Notes: a model not told the origin generated them from the sequence alone. Shown: positions 1-6,298, counted from the first letter of the stretch. The stretch is DNA of 11,346 bases from Clostridiales bacterium (GCA_019420265.1 JAHZHM010000010.1:1-11346), one strand, 5' to 3'. Program-made: numbers and translations.

Positions 1-53
1 CTTTACTGAAATATGAAAATGGGCTAGTGCGAGTAGAAAGCGCGTGCGGCGGC
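1..53 (-). repeat. Truncated B module of the interspersed repeat, minus orientation
   Basis: The reverse complement of this segment matches 344-396 at about 49 of 53 positions, so the two form a long inverted pair about 290 bp apart. The module contains the family signature of a CACGCGCTTTCT stretch, then a GCACTAGCCCATTTTCA stretch, then CAGTAAAG. Its C module would lie left of the window. Bases 54-145 hold no recognisable gene; the only local structure is the small inverted repeat AAAATCG-CT-CGATTTT at 60-75. Confidence 0.8.
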
Positions 54-145
54 GTGAGCAAAATCGCTCGATTTTATCGGTCTGTCCGCCAAGTGTGGTG
101 TGCACCGAAATTGACAGACTCCGCATTCCCTTCATTCAGGTGTGA

Positions 146-161
146 TGTTTCACGTGAAACA
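146..161. promoter_or_regulatory. parS: parS site 1 (ParB-binding centromere)
   Basis: The sequence is TGTTTCACGTGAAACA, a perfect 16-bp palindrome identical to the Bacillus subtilis parS consensus. ParB nucleates here and spreads as a CTP-dependent sliding clamp. The site directly precedes a terminator hairpin, the same arrangement as parS-3 at 4046-4061. Confidence 0.96.
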
Positions 162-167
162 AAGAAA

Positions 168-200
168 GGCGCAGGATAAGAAAAATCCTGCGCTCTTTTA
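168..200. terminator. Intrinsic terminator next to parS-1
   Basis: The 9-bp stem GCGCAGGAT (169-177) pairs with ATCCTGCGC (185-193) across a 7-nt A-rich loop, and is followed by TCTTTTATTT. An A-rich left flank (161-167) gives a weaker U-run for the opposite strand, so it may act in both directions. It may end transcription of a gene left of the window. Confidence 0.75.
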
Positions 201-212
201 TTTCTCATCAAA

Positions 213-443
213 TGGGGTATGAAGCTCGGCTCCATGTTCACCCATGGCCTTTACACCCGACCGACAAAATAGAAAAATCTGTCAACCCCGCTCGCGGCAT
301 TGCTCGCCAGTTTGTCAGCAGGCGCATGCTCTCTCATTTTCTGCCCGCCGCACGCGCTTTCTCTTCGCACTAGCCCATTTTCACATTTCAGTAAAGGGGG
401 TATGGGGGCCCTGCCCCTATGTTTAAAAGCAGCCTTTGCCCTT
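213..443 (+). repeat. Full composite repeat (degenerate C, then A-B-C)
   Basis: A degenerate C module (213-251) has lost its perfect hairpin but keeps the CCATGTTCACCCATGGCC tail. It is followed by an A1 unit starting TACACCC at 252, an A2 hairpin with GCGCATGCTC near 322-331, a B module (344-396) and a C module (393-443). The C hairpin arms are ATGGGGGC and GCCCCTAT. No convincing gene is present; short ORFs here translate the repeat itself. Confidence 0.8.
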
Positions 444-598
444 TGCGCGCCCGACTGGCAAAGTGGGAAAATTCTTCAATTCCACTCACGATACCATCAA
501 TCGGTTTTTCAGAGGGCATATGCTCTCCCTTTTTTCGTTGTTTCAAAAAAGGGGGATGTGGGTCCCGCCCCCATGATTCAGAATGGCTCCTGACCTTT
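444..598 (+). repeat. Repeat copy with A and C but no B module
   Basis: A diverged A unit (CCCGACTGGCAAAG onward) ends in an A2 hairpin near 511-525 (GGGCATATGCTC). Where B should be there is instead a 9-bp stem-loop: CCCTTTTTT (527-535) and AAAAAAGGG (545-553) with a 9-nt loop. A degenerate C module follows (550-598), ending CTCCTGACCTTT. The replaced linker suggests that the modules recombine independently. Confidence 0.7.
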
Positions 599-710
599 CC
601 ATACCGAATGCCGGAACGGCAAATCCCGTCATTCCCGCGCTACCCCATTTCCATATCCTAGTGAGGGGGTATGGGGCTTTGCCCCATGGTTAAGAATGGC
701 CCTTGACCTT
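599..710 (+). repeat. Repeat copy ending flush with the parB stop
   Basis: A shortened A1 piece (ACCGAATGCCGGAACGGCAAA) leads into a short B piece with the GCTACCCCATTTCCAT signature, then a C module (663-710). The C hairpin is ATGGGGC-TTT-GCCCCAT and the tail is GGCCCTTGACCTT. The tail ends 2 nt before the parB stop codon, so in the parB mRNA this element is the immediate 3' untranslated sequence. Confidence 0.8.
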
Positions 711-712
711 CT

Positions 713-1564
713 CTATTTCCGCTTCAAAAAATCGTAAAGCGCGTAGAGCTGCTCTTTGGAGTAGTATTCCAGCGTAATCTTGCCCCGCTCCTCCGTGCCC
801 GAGAGCTGCACCTTGGTCTCGTAAAGCTCGCCTAGCTCCTTTTCCGCAACCTTCCATTCGCTGCTCTTGCGCCGGGCCGCCCTGGGCTTTTCCGGCTGCT
901 CCTGCTGCATGCGGGCCACCAATGCCTCGGTCTGGCGCACGGAAAGGCCGTCTTTTATGACAATCTCGGCCGCTTGTTCCATCCGCGGCCCCAACGGCAG
1001 CAGAGCGCGGGCATGGCCGCCGGTCAGCGCTCCCTGCATCACCAACTGGCGCAGAGCGGGCGTCAACCCCATGAGCCGCAGCGTGTTGGCCACAGCCGAA
1101 CGGCTGCGCCCCAGCATGGCGGCAACCTGCTCCTGGTTTAAGTTATACTGCTCCATCAGACGGGCGATGGCCTCGGCCTCCTCGATGGGGCTGAGGTCCT
1201 CCCGCTGGATGTTTTCGATGATGGAAAGCTGCAAAACCTCCTTCTCATCCGCATCCTTGAGCACCGCCGGGACGGTCTTGAGCCCGGCCTTTCTGGCCGC
1301 CCGATAGCGCCGCTCCCCGGCGATGATGGTATACCGCCCGCCCTTCGCCTTCAAAATCAGCGGCTGCAAAATGCCGTGCTGGCGCACAGAGGCCGCCAGC
1401 TCTTCCAGCTTTTCTTCATCGAACTGCTGGCGCGGCTGCGTCTTGCACGGGTCGATGAGGTTGACTTTAATCTCCAAAACGCCGCCCTGCGGCTCCTGCT
1501 CTGGCAGTTCCATACTGCCCATCAGCGCGCCCAGCCCCTTGCCGAGACCTTTTCTGCTGCTCAT
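713..1564 (-). CDS. parB: Chromosome-partitioning protein ParB (Spo0J)
   Basis: ParB is the CTP-dependent DNA clamp that loads at parS and works with ParA and SMC in origin segregation. The protein is 283 aa, the usual family length. Visible parts are the N-terminal ParA-contact motif (RKGLGKGLGALMG, about residues 4-16), the CTP-binding GERRYRA (83-89) and ENIQRE (117-122), a helix-turn-helix (about 141-166) and a C-terminal dimerisation region rich in K/E. The parS-reading positions are R155, T161, G166 and G183, with the same spacing as R173/T179/A184/G201 of Caulobacter ParB, so this paralogue is the parS reader. The ATG follows the parA TAG with no gap; its SD (GGGAGG, 1573-1578) lies inside parA, so the two are one translationally coupled operon. 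The stop is TAG at 713-715. Confidence 0.97.
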   Translation of the reverse strand: MSSRKGLGKGLGALMGSMELPEQEPQGGVLEIKVNLIDPCKTQPRQQFDEEKLEELAASVRQHGILQPLILKAKGGRYTIIAGERRYRAARKAGLKTVPAVLKDADEKEVLQLSIIENIQREDLSPIEEAEAIARLMEQYNLNQEQVAAMLGRSRSAVANTLRLMGLTPALRQLVMQGALTGGHARALLPLGPRMEQAAEIVIKDGLSVRQTEALVARMQQEQPEKPRAARRKSSEWKVAEKELGELYETKVQLSGTEERGKITLEYYSKEQLYALYDFLKRK

Positions 1565-2335
1565 CTACTCTTCCTCCCCGTATCCCAGAATTTCCTCGGC
1601 CAGGGCGATATACGCCTCCGAGCCGACGCACTTTGCATCGTATTTGGTGATGGGCAGCCCATGGCTGGGTGCCTCCCCCAGGCGGACGTTGCGCGGAATG
1701 ATGGCGCCATGCACCTTGCCCGCAAAAAACCGCTTGACTTCATCCACCACCTGCATAGACAGGTTGGTGCGCGAATCGAACATGGTCAGCACCACGCCCT
1801 CCACCTCCAGGCTTCGGTTGACGTGCTTTTTCACGAGTTTAATCGTGTTCATCAGCTGGGAAAGCCCTTCCAGCGCATAAAACTCGCACTGAATCGGGAT
1901 GAGCACCTGGTCGGCCGCGGCAAAGGCGTTGAGCGTCAACAGCCCCAGCGAGGGCGGCGCATCGATGATGATAAAGTCGTAATCCGCTTTTATCTCGGCC
2001 AGCGCCCGGGCCAGAATGGTCTCCCGGCTCATCATGGAAACCATCTCGATTTCCGCGCCCGCCAGATCGATATTGCTGGGCAGCAGAGCGAGGTTTTCTA
2101 TGCCCGTCTCCCGGACGGCCTGCCGGGCAGCGGTGCCGTTGATCATGACGTCGTAGATAGATTGCTCCACTTCCCGCTTATCCACGCCCAGCCCGCTGGT
2201 GGCGTTGCCCTGAGGGTCGCTATCGACGAGCAGCGTCCGCTGGCCCAGCTCTGCCAGGCAGGCGCTTAAATTGACGGCCGTGGTCGTCTTGCCCACGCCG
2301 CCTTTCTGATTTGCAACTACAATACTTCTCGCCAA
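1565..2335 (-). CDS. parA: Chromosome-partitioning ATPase ParA (Soj), TTG start
   Basis: ParA is a Walker-type ATPase that forms DNA-bound dimers and responds to ParB; in Firmicutes it also influences DnaA. From the TTG start the protein is 256 aa (B. subtilis Soj is about 253). It shows the deviant Walker A KGGVGKTT (11-18, with signature K11 and K16), the Walker A' LLVDSDPQGN (35-44) and Walker B IIIDAPP (122-128). I chose TTG at 2335 because it is preceded by an ideal GGAGGT SD with 7-nt spacing and a promoter about 20-50 nt upstream, and it gives the family N-terminus ARSIVVANQKGG. An in-frame ATG at 2428 would add 31 residues that read through parS and the promoter, and is rejected. It overlaps nothing and abuts parB directly. 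Confidence 0.96.
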   Translation of the reverse strand: MARSIVVANQKGGVGKTTTAVNLSACLAELGQRTLLVDSDPQGNATSGLGVDKREVEQSIYDVMINGTAARQAVRETGIENLALLPSNIDLAGAEIEMVSMMSRETILARALAEIKADYDFIIIDAPPSLGLLTLNAFAAADQVLIPIQCEFYALEGLSQLMNTIKLVKKHVNRSLEVEGVVLTMFDSRTNLSMQVVDEVKRFFAGKVHGAIIPRNVRLGEAPSHGLPITKYDAKCVGSEAYIALAEEILGYGEEE

Positions 2336-2342
2336 TGCCCTT

Positions 2343-2348
2343 ACCTCC
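2343..2348 (-). promoter_or_regulatory. parA ribosome binding site that decides a TTG start
   Basis: On the minus strand GGAGGT lies 7 nt before TTG GCG AGA AGT. No comparable SD precedes the upstream in-frame ATG at 2428. This fixes the parA start at a non-ATG codon. Confidence 0.9.
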
Positions 2349-2357
2349 AATAGATTT

Positions 2358-2386
2358 ATGATACCAGCATCCGCCCCGCTTTTCAA
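2358..2386 (-). promoter_or_regulatory. Sigma-A-type promoter of parA-parB
   Basis: On the minus strand TTGAAA (2381-2386) and TATCAT (2358-2363) are separated by exactly 17 nt. Transcription would start near 2351, giving a leader of about 16 nt that is almost all SD. parS-2 lies 16 bp upstream of the -35 box, a good position for ParB to influence its own promoter. Confidence 0.8.
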
Positions 2387-2402
2387 TCTCTTTTTCCCAG
2401 AG

Positions 2403-2418
2403 TGTTTCACGTGAAACA
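2403..2418. promoter_or_regulatory. parS: parS site 2, upstream of the parAB promoter
   Basis: This is the perfect 16-bp palindrome TGTTTCACGTGAAACA. It sits just upstream of the parAB -35 box (about -52 to -67 from the predicted start). Read in the parA frame it encodes FHVKH, a sign that a longer parA model would be an artefact. Confidence 0.96.
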
Positions 2419-2453
2419 ATCGGAGCAAAAAGGCAGGGGGATTTTTGAATCAT

Positions 2454-2656
2454 AGGGCAAAGACCATTCTTAAACATGGGGGCAAGCCCCCATACCCCCT
2501 TTACTATTATAATGGGGTAGTGCGGAAAGAAAGCGCGTGTGGTGGGCAGAGCCTGTGCGAGCATGCGCCCTCTGACAGAATGGATAGCGGCGGCGCGTGC
2601 GAGGCTGACAGGTTACACTATTCCGTCAATCGGATACGAAATAGCGCGAAGCACAA
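2454..2656 (-). repeat. Full composite repeat, minus orientation
   Basis: Read on the minus strand this has A1 (CCGATTGACGGAATAG near 2640), A2 (the minus-strand GCGCATGCTC at 2559-2568), B (ACACGCGCTTTCTTTCCGC) and C (2454-2501, hairpin ATGGGGGC/GCCCCCAT with a shortened loop). It lies head-to-head with the plus-oriented block 2690-3082. Bases 2657-2689 show nothing recognisable. Confidence 0.8.
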
Positions 2657-2689
2657 CTGCTTTTGTCGAGAGGGCAGGAATGTGGAATA

Positions 2690-3082
2690 TTTCACAGAAT
2701 CTCTATACCCGAATGAAAGGAATGTGGAATCTGTCAACACGACTCGCACCGCTACACCCGATTGACAGAACAGCAAACCTATCAGAACTGCACACGCCGC
2801 TGATGGTCAATCTTTCAGAAAGCAAATGCTCTCCCGTAACCTGCTTGCCATTTCTATACCCGATTGATAGGGTGGCAAACCCTGTCGGCACAACTCGCGC
2901 CGCTGTACCCGATTGGCAGGTCAGCAAAATTTGCTAGAATCACTCGCGCCATTGGCAATCAGCCTACCAGTCAGCACATGCTCGCATATGTTCTCTCAAC
3001 CGTAGGCTCTCTTTTGGCTCTGCCGCATTTTGATGAGGGGGTATGGGGCTTTGCCCCATGTTTAAGAATAGCCCTTGACCTT
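2690..3082 (+). repeat. Tandemly expanded A units followed by a C module
   Basis: Four A1 units start TATACCC (2704), TACACCC (2753), TATACCC (2855) and TGTACCC (2904). Within each pair the spacing is exactly 49 bp. Each pair is closed by an A2 hairpin (AGCAAATGCT near 2821 and AGCACATGCTC near 2974). A short B remnant and a C module (3036-3082) with hairpin ATGGGGC-TTT-GCCCCAT and tail CCCTTGACCTT complete the block. ORFs crossing it are translations of repeats and are not called as genes. Confidence 0.8.
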
Positions 3083-3220
3083 TTTCGCACCCAAACGACA
3101 GGACATCCCCTCTGTCCGAGGCGTTTATAGAGTAAACACGCGCATGGCCTGCATCCCCGCCAAATTCCAATTTTTCCGGCGGGGCACCAGCCCAATTCAC
3201 ACCGCATAGGAGGAGATTTT
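3083..3220 (+). promoter_or_regulatory. noc leader region with small inverted repeats
   Basis: This is the only unique-looking sequence upstream of noc. It holds GGACA-N7-TGTCC (3101-3117), GTTTA-TAGAG-TAAAC (3123-3137) and a 7-bp stem CCCCGCC/GGCGGGG (3155-3161 and 3178-3184) with a 16-nt T-rich loop. An SD (AGGAGG, 3208-3213) lies 7 nt before the ATG. I see no convincing -35/-10 pair, so the noc promoter is unassigned; the function of the inverted repeats is unknown. Confidence 0.4.
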
Positions 3221-4039
3221 ATGATTCGATTAGCGCGCCAGGAACCTGTGCGCATCACGCGCAAGCCCACTTTGGAGATGATTCCCATTTTTGCCATCCG
3301 CCCCAACCCCTATCAGCCCCGCAAATACTTTTCCGACGAAGCCATCGCGGATCTGGCCGATTCCATCCGGCAAATCGGGCTGCTGCAGCCCATCAATGTG
3401 CGCCGGGCGGGCGAAGGCGGCTATGAGCTCATCGCCGGAGAGCGCCGGCTGCGCGCCTGCAAGCTGGCCGGGCTGACCGAGATTAAGGCGATTATCCTCG
3501 ACAGCGCCTACGACCGCGACATCGCGATGATTGCCATGATAGAAAACCTGCAGCGGGAAAACCTGCATTTCTTCGAGGAGGCCGAGGGCTACCAGAGCCT
3601 CATCCGGGAGCACGGTTTCACGCAGGAGGAGCTGGCCACGCGGCTGGCCAAGAACCAATCGACCGTGGCCAACAAACTGCGCATTTTAAAGCTGCCCCGG
3701 CCAGTAAAGGAAAAAATCATCGCCGGCGGGCTGACCGAACGCCACGCCCGGGCGCTTCGGCGGCTGCACAACGAAGAGGCGCAGCTGCGGCTTTTGGAGC
3801 ACGTCTGCGAGCGCGGGCTATCCGTCAAGGCGACGGAAGAGCTGGTGGAAAAAGAGCTGCTGCATCTCTACGGCGAGGAGAAGGAGAACAACCTCATCCG
3901 GATGCGCTGTAACTATAAGATTTACGTCAACACCCTGCGCAAATGTGCGGATAAAATCGCGGCCATGGGCGTGGATACGGATTTCCGTTTCGAGGACCAG
4001 GGCGATTATATCCAGGTGGTCGTCAAAATCGCAAAATAG
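3221..4039 (+). CDS. noc: Nucleoid occlusion protein Noc (ParB paralogue)
   Basis: Noc is a ParB-derived CTPase clamp that loads at NBS sites, spreads on DNA and blocks Z-ring assembly over the nucleoid. The protein is 272 aa against about 283 in B. subtilis. It keeps the CTP motifs GERRLRA (73-79) and ENLQRE (108-113), a helix-turn-helix (about 133-158) and a Noc-like C-terminus ending in VVVKIAK. Residues Q146, K152, K157 and R174 match, residue for residue and in spacing, the Q/K/K/R set that switches a ParB domain from parS to NBS. The N-terminus before the core (17 residues) is short and basic, and I do not see the clear amphipathic membrane-targeting helix known from Bacillus. The start is supported by AGGAGG 7 nt upstream. 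It is on the plus strand, divergent from parA and convergent with rsmG, whereas in Bacillus it is co-oriented with both. Confidence 0.93.
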   Translation: MIRLARQEPVRITRKPTLEMIPIFAIRPNPYQPRKYFSDEAIADLADSIRQIGLLQPINVRRAGEGGYELIAGERRLRACKLAGLTEIKAIILDSAYDRDIAMIAMIENLQRENLHFFEEAEGYQSLIREHGFTQEELATRLAKNQSTVANKLRILKLPRPVKEKIIAGGLTERHARALRRLHNEEAQLRLLEHVCERGLSVKATEELVEKELLHLYGEEKENNLIRMRCNYKIYVNTLRKCADKIAAMGVDTDFRFEDQGDYIQVVVKIAK

Positions 4040-4045
4040 AAGCGA

Positions 4046-4061
4046 TGTTTCACGTGAAACA
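4046..4061. promoter_or_regulatory. parS: parS site 3, just after the noc stop
   Basis: This perfect TGTTTCACGTGAAACA begins 7 bp after the noc TAG and shares its last A with the A-run of the following terminator. With sites 1 and 2 it forms a cluster of three within 4 kb. Confidence 0.96.
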
Positions 4062-4088
4062 AAAAAGGAGGCGTTTGCCTCCTTTTTT
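4061..4088. terminator. Strong bidirectional terminator after noc
   Basis: The 12-bp stem AAAAAAGGAGGC (4061-4072) pairs with GCCTCCTTTTTT (4077-4088) around a GTTT loop. The A-run and T-run flanking the GGAGGC/GCCTCC core make it a terminator on either strand. It would end noc transcripts and could stop any transcript coming from rsmG. Confidence 0.9.
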
Positions 4089-4094
4089 ATATCC

Positions 4095-4250
4095 GCTCCT
4101 GCGGAGGGCGTACCCGAATAATAGGGGTGTGAAACCTATCAGCCCCGCTCGCGACGCTGAAAATTGGTTTGTCAGAAAGTGCATGCTGGCACAGCTTTTG
4201 CCGTAAAGGTCAAGGGCCCAGGCTGACATGGGGCAAAGCCCCATACCCCA
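4095..4250. repeat. A module followed by an inverted C module
   Basis: A plus-oriented A unit begins with the small hairpin CTCC-TGC-GGAG (4096-4106), then an A1-like stretch and an A2 with GTGCATGCTGG near 4180. A C module follows in minus orientation (4205-4250, AAGGTCAAGGGCCC and hairpin ATGGGGC-AAA-GCCCCAT). The flipped C shows that C modules can invert independently of A. Confidence 0.75.
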
Positions 4251-4312
4251 AGTTTTCGCATTCAAAAAGCTATGCCTGCCATACAAACCGTCTGCGCACA
4301 CTACACAACACT

Positions 4313-4544
4313 GCTCCTGCGAAGGGCAGCACCCGATTCATAGAACAGCAAAACCTGTCAACCCCACTCGCGTCACTGGCATTCGGTTTGTCAGAGAGCA
4401 AATGCTCTCGCATTTTCTGCCCGCCCAGCCTGCTTCCTAGTTATGTTCCGCCCGCCGCACGCACTTTCTTACCGCACTGTTTCATTATAATTGTATTGGG
4501 GTATGGGGGCTCTGCCCCCATGATTAAGAATAGCCCTTGACCTT
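4313..4544 (+). repeat. Full composite repeat A-B-C
   Basis: It opens with CTCCTGCGAAG (4315 onward), then the A1 stretch CCCGATTCATAGAACAGC, an A2 hairpin GAGC-AAAT-GCTC near 4396, a B module with CCGCACGCACTTTCTTACCG, and a C module (4497-4544) with hairpin ATGGGGGC-TCT-GCCCCCAT and tail AGCCCTTGACCTT. Bases 4251-4312 are not clearly assigned. Confidence 0.8.
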
Positions 4545-4648
4545 TTGCACCCCAATGCCAGAGATGCGCAAGCCTCTGTTTCCGCACAAACCTATTCATG
4601 ATAAGGGGTATGGGGCCCTGCCCCATGTCAGCCCGGGCCCTTGCCCTT
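4545..4648 (+). repeat. Degenerate repeat copy ending next to the rsmG stop
   Basis: An A1-like remnant (CACCCCAATGCCAGAG) and a short B-like linker (CCGCACAAACCTATTCATGAT) precede a C module (4603-4648) with hairpin ATGGGGC-CCT-GCCCCAT. The tail GGGCCCTTGCCCTT ends 3 nt from the rsmG stop codon. Confidence 0.7.
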
Positions 4649-4651
4649 CCC

Positions 4652-5344
4652 TCACAGCGGCCGTGCCTTGATTTTCGCGAACTTCCTGGGGTAGCCCTTG
4701 GGCGTATCGGCCACTTTCTCGTAAACCACCAGACTGTGCGCCCGCCCGGGCAAACCGGCCGGGACAATCTCCCGCAAGCGCAACCCCAGCACCTTGGCGG
4801 CGTTCTGTGCCTCGTCCGCCTCCTCCTGGGCCGCCTCGCCCTTGTAGGCCAGGAATAGCCCGCCTTTTTTCACAAACGCACTGCCCAGCTCCAGCAGCAC
4901 AGCCAGCCGCGCCACTGCCCGGGCCACCACCGCATCCTGAGGCCCAATCGGCCCGCCTTTGCCTATATGCGCCGCCAGCTCCTCCGCCCTGCCCCAGATG
5001 CACACGCCCGGAATGGCCAGCGCCTCACAGCTTTCGCGCACAAAGCCAATCTTCTTTTCCGAGGCATCCAGCATGGTCATAGAAAGCCCCGCAATGGCCA
5101 GCGGCACACCCGGAAACCCGGCGCCCGTGCCGATATCCAGCACGCACTGCCCCTCTCTCACCAGCCCCAGCCGCACCGGGGCAAGAGAATCGTAAAAATG
5201 CTTCTCCGCCATATCCTCCGGTGAGGTGATGCGCGTCAGGTTGAAGCTTTTGTTCGCCTCTTCCAGCAGCGCGCCGTATGCTGCCATTTTTTCTGCCTGT
5301 TGCTGCGGGATGCGCAGCTCTAATAACGCTTCTTTTAACTCCAT
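4652..5344 (-). CDS. rsmG: 16S rRNA (guanine-N7) methyltransferase RsmG (GidB)
   Basis: RsmG transfers a methyl group from S-adenosylmethionine to N7 of G527 (E. coli numbering) in 16S rRNA; loss gives low-level streptomycin resistance in several bacteria. From ATG at 5344 the protein is 230 aa, normal for the family. It shows the N-terminal FNLTRIT segment (35-41), KHFYDSL (48-54), the SAM-binding motif DIGTGAGFPG (70-79), a following acidic MLDASEKK (91-98), and the conserved C-terminal tail with KGYPRK (216-221). An in-frame ATG at 5419 would add 25 residues read from repeat sequence, so I use the inner ATG. No Shine-Dalgarno is visible before it: an A1 repeat starts 2 nt upstream of the ATG. 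The stop is TGA at 4652-4654. Confidence 0.94.
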   Translation of the reverse strand: MELKEALLELRIPQQQAEKMAAYGALLEEANKSFNLTRITSPEDMAEKHFYDSLAPVRLGLVREGQCVLDIGTGAGFPGVPLAIAGLSMTMLDASEKKIGFVRESCEALAIPGVCIWGRAEELAAHIGKGGPIGPQDAVVARAVARLAVLLELGSAFVKKGGLFLAYKGEAAQEEADEAQNAAKVLGLRLREIVPAGLPGRAHSLVVYEKVADTPKGYPRKFAKIKARPL

Positions 5345-5346
5345 TT

Positions 5347-5871
5347 TACACCCGAATAAAAGGACGGTGAAACCTGTCAGTTTCGCACGCGCCGCTACAC
5401 CCGAATGACGGAGCGGCATAATCTTTCAGCCTTGCACGCGCCGCCGCCATCCAGCTTACCAGAGAGCGCATGCTCTCACAGTCTCTGCTTCACCAAACCT
5501 GCTTTCTAACTATGTTGTGCCCACCACAACACCTAAATGAGGGAACAGCATAATCTGCTATTTCTGCTAACGCCGCCCAGCTTGCCAGAAGGCGCATGCT
5601 CTCTCCTGCAGAGAGCATACCCGATTGGCAAGACAGAAAAACCTGTCGGCCCTGCACGCGACGTTGCCAGTCAGCCAAAGAGCAAATGCTCCCACATTCT
5701 CTGCTCACCGCACATATCCTCTCTTTTACACTTCCGCTCCCGATTGGCAGAGCAGTATAACCTGCCATTTCTGTTCACGCCACCGCCATCCAGCTTGCCA
5801 GAGAACGCATGTTTGGCATAGGCCGTGCGGCAAGGGCTGTTCTGAACCATGGGGTTTCACCCCATACCCCA
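5347..5871. repeat. Tandem A units upstream of rsmG, closed by an inverted C
   Basis: Plus-oriented A1 units start TACACCC at 5347 and 5396, exactly 49 bp apart. Further A pieces follow: A2 hairpins lie near 5464-5476 (GAGAGC-GCAT-GCTCTC), 5588-5604, 5678-5692 and 5800-5815. A1 stretches begin near 5630 (CCCGATTGGCAAGACAG) and 5738 (CCCGATTGGCAGAGCAG). A B1-like piece lies near 5508-5530. The block ends in a C module in minus orientation (5829-5871, hairpin ATGGGG/CCCCAT). No gene or clear promoter for rsmG could be recognised here. Confidence 0.75.
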
Positions 5872-5891
5872 TCCTATTATGATGATAGGAT
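5871..5891. repeat. Short inverted repeat at a C/B junction
   Basis: ATCCTAT (5871-5877) and ATAGGAT (5885-5891) form a 7-bp stem with a 7-nt loop. It sits where other copies have the sequence ATTATNATAGTAAGG, and appears to be a local variant of the B/C junction. Confidence 0.5.
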
Positions 5892-5907
5892 AGTACAAAA
5901 TTTCTCT

Positions 5908-6103
5908 CTCCTGCGGAGAGCAATATCCGAATGGCGGGACAGAACAACTTTTCAGCCTTGCACGCGCCGCCGCCATCCAGCTTGCCAGAAAGCACATGCT
6001 CACACAGGCCCTGCCCACCATACACACTTTCTCCCCACACTACCCCATTATCATAGTAAGGGGGGCGGGCTTGGCTCCATGGCTACCCATATTCCTTGAC
6101 CTT
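5908..6103 (+). repeat. Composite repeat A-B-C with a decayed C hairpin
   Basis: It has the CTCCTGCGGAG hairpin (5908-5918), an A1 stretch (CCGAATGGCGGGACAG), an A2 near 5990 (AGCACATGCTC), a B module (CACACTACCCCATTATCATA) and a C module at 6057-6103 in which the G/C hairpin is broken but the tail still reads CCTTGACCTT. Confidence 0.75.
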
Positions 6104-6298
6104 CCCGTACCCGATTGGCGGAACGATATAGCCTTTCAGCCCTGCACGCGACGCCGCCATCCAGCTTGCCAGAAAGCGCATGCTCCCACAGGCTCTGCCC
6201 ACCGCACACGCTTTCTCCCCCGCACTACCCCATTTTCATGTCCCAGTAAAGGGGGTATGGGGGCTTTGCCCCCATGTCTACCCATGGCCCTTGACCTT
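6104..6298 (+). repeat. Composite repeat A-B-C upstream of the GACCTT tandem
   Basis: The A1 stretch CCCGATTGGCGGAACG starts near 6108, the A2 hairpin with AGCGCATGCTC is near 6176, B follows with GCACACGCTTTCTCCC, and C (6248-6298) has a perfect hairpin ATGGGGGC-TTT-GCCCCCAT. The tail GGCCCTTGACCTT continues into the short tandem repeat at 6293-6351. Confidence 0.8.

Noticed and set aside
3..176. Open frame from the window edge through parS-1
   Set aside because: It reads through an inverted B module and parS and ends in the terminator stem; there is no sign that it is a gene end.
663..700. C-module hairpins as intrinsic terminators
   Set aside because: The hairpins are strong but neither side has a U-run, so they are not canonical terminators; a 3'-end role is left open as a finding.
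2177..2186. DnaA box (TTATCCACG) inside parA, and a TGTGGATAT in mnmG near 7427
   Set aside because: Each has one mismatch, they are single and lie in coding DNA; there is no cluster and no AT-rich unwinding region, so no oriC in this window.
1376..2269. 297-aa plus-strand ORF
   Set aside because: It lies antisense to parA and parB, which have full family motifs; long antisense ORFs are expected in GC-rich coding DNA.
2539..2937. 132-aa plus-strand ORF, and similar short ORFs in other repeat blocks (for example 300-593)
   Set aside because: These translate A and C modules; the same peptide fragments (such as KGGMGALP) recur from copy to copy. They are likely sources of spurious hypothetical proteins.
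252..6298. CRISPR array
   Set aside because: The repeats are degenerate, irregularly spaced, adjacent to each other without unique spacers and in both orientations; no cas gene is present.
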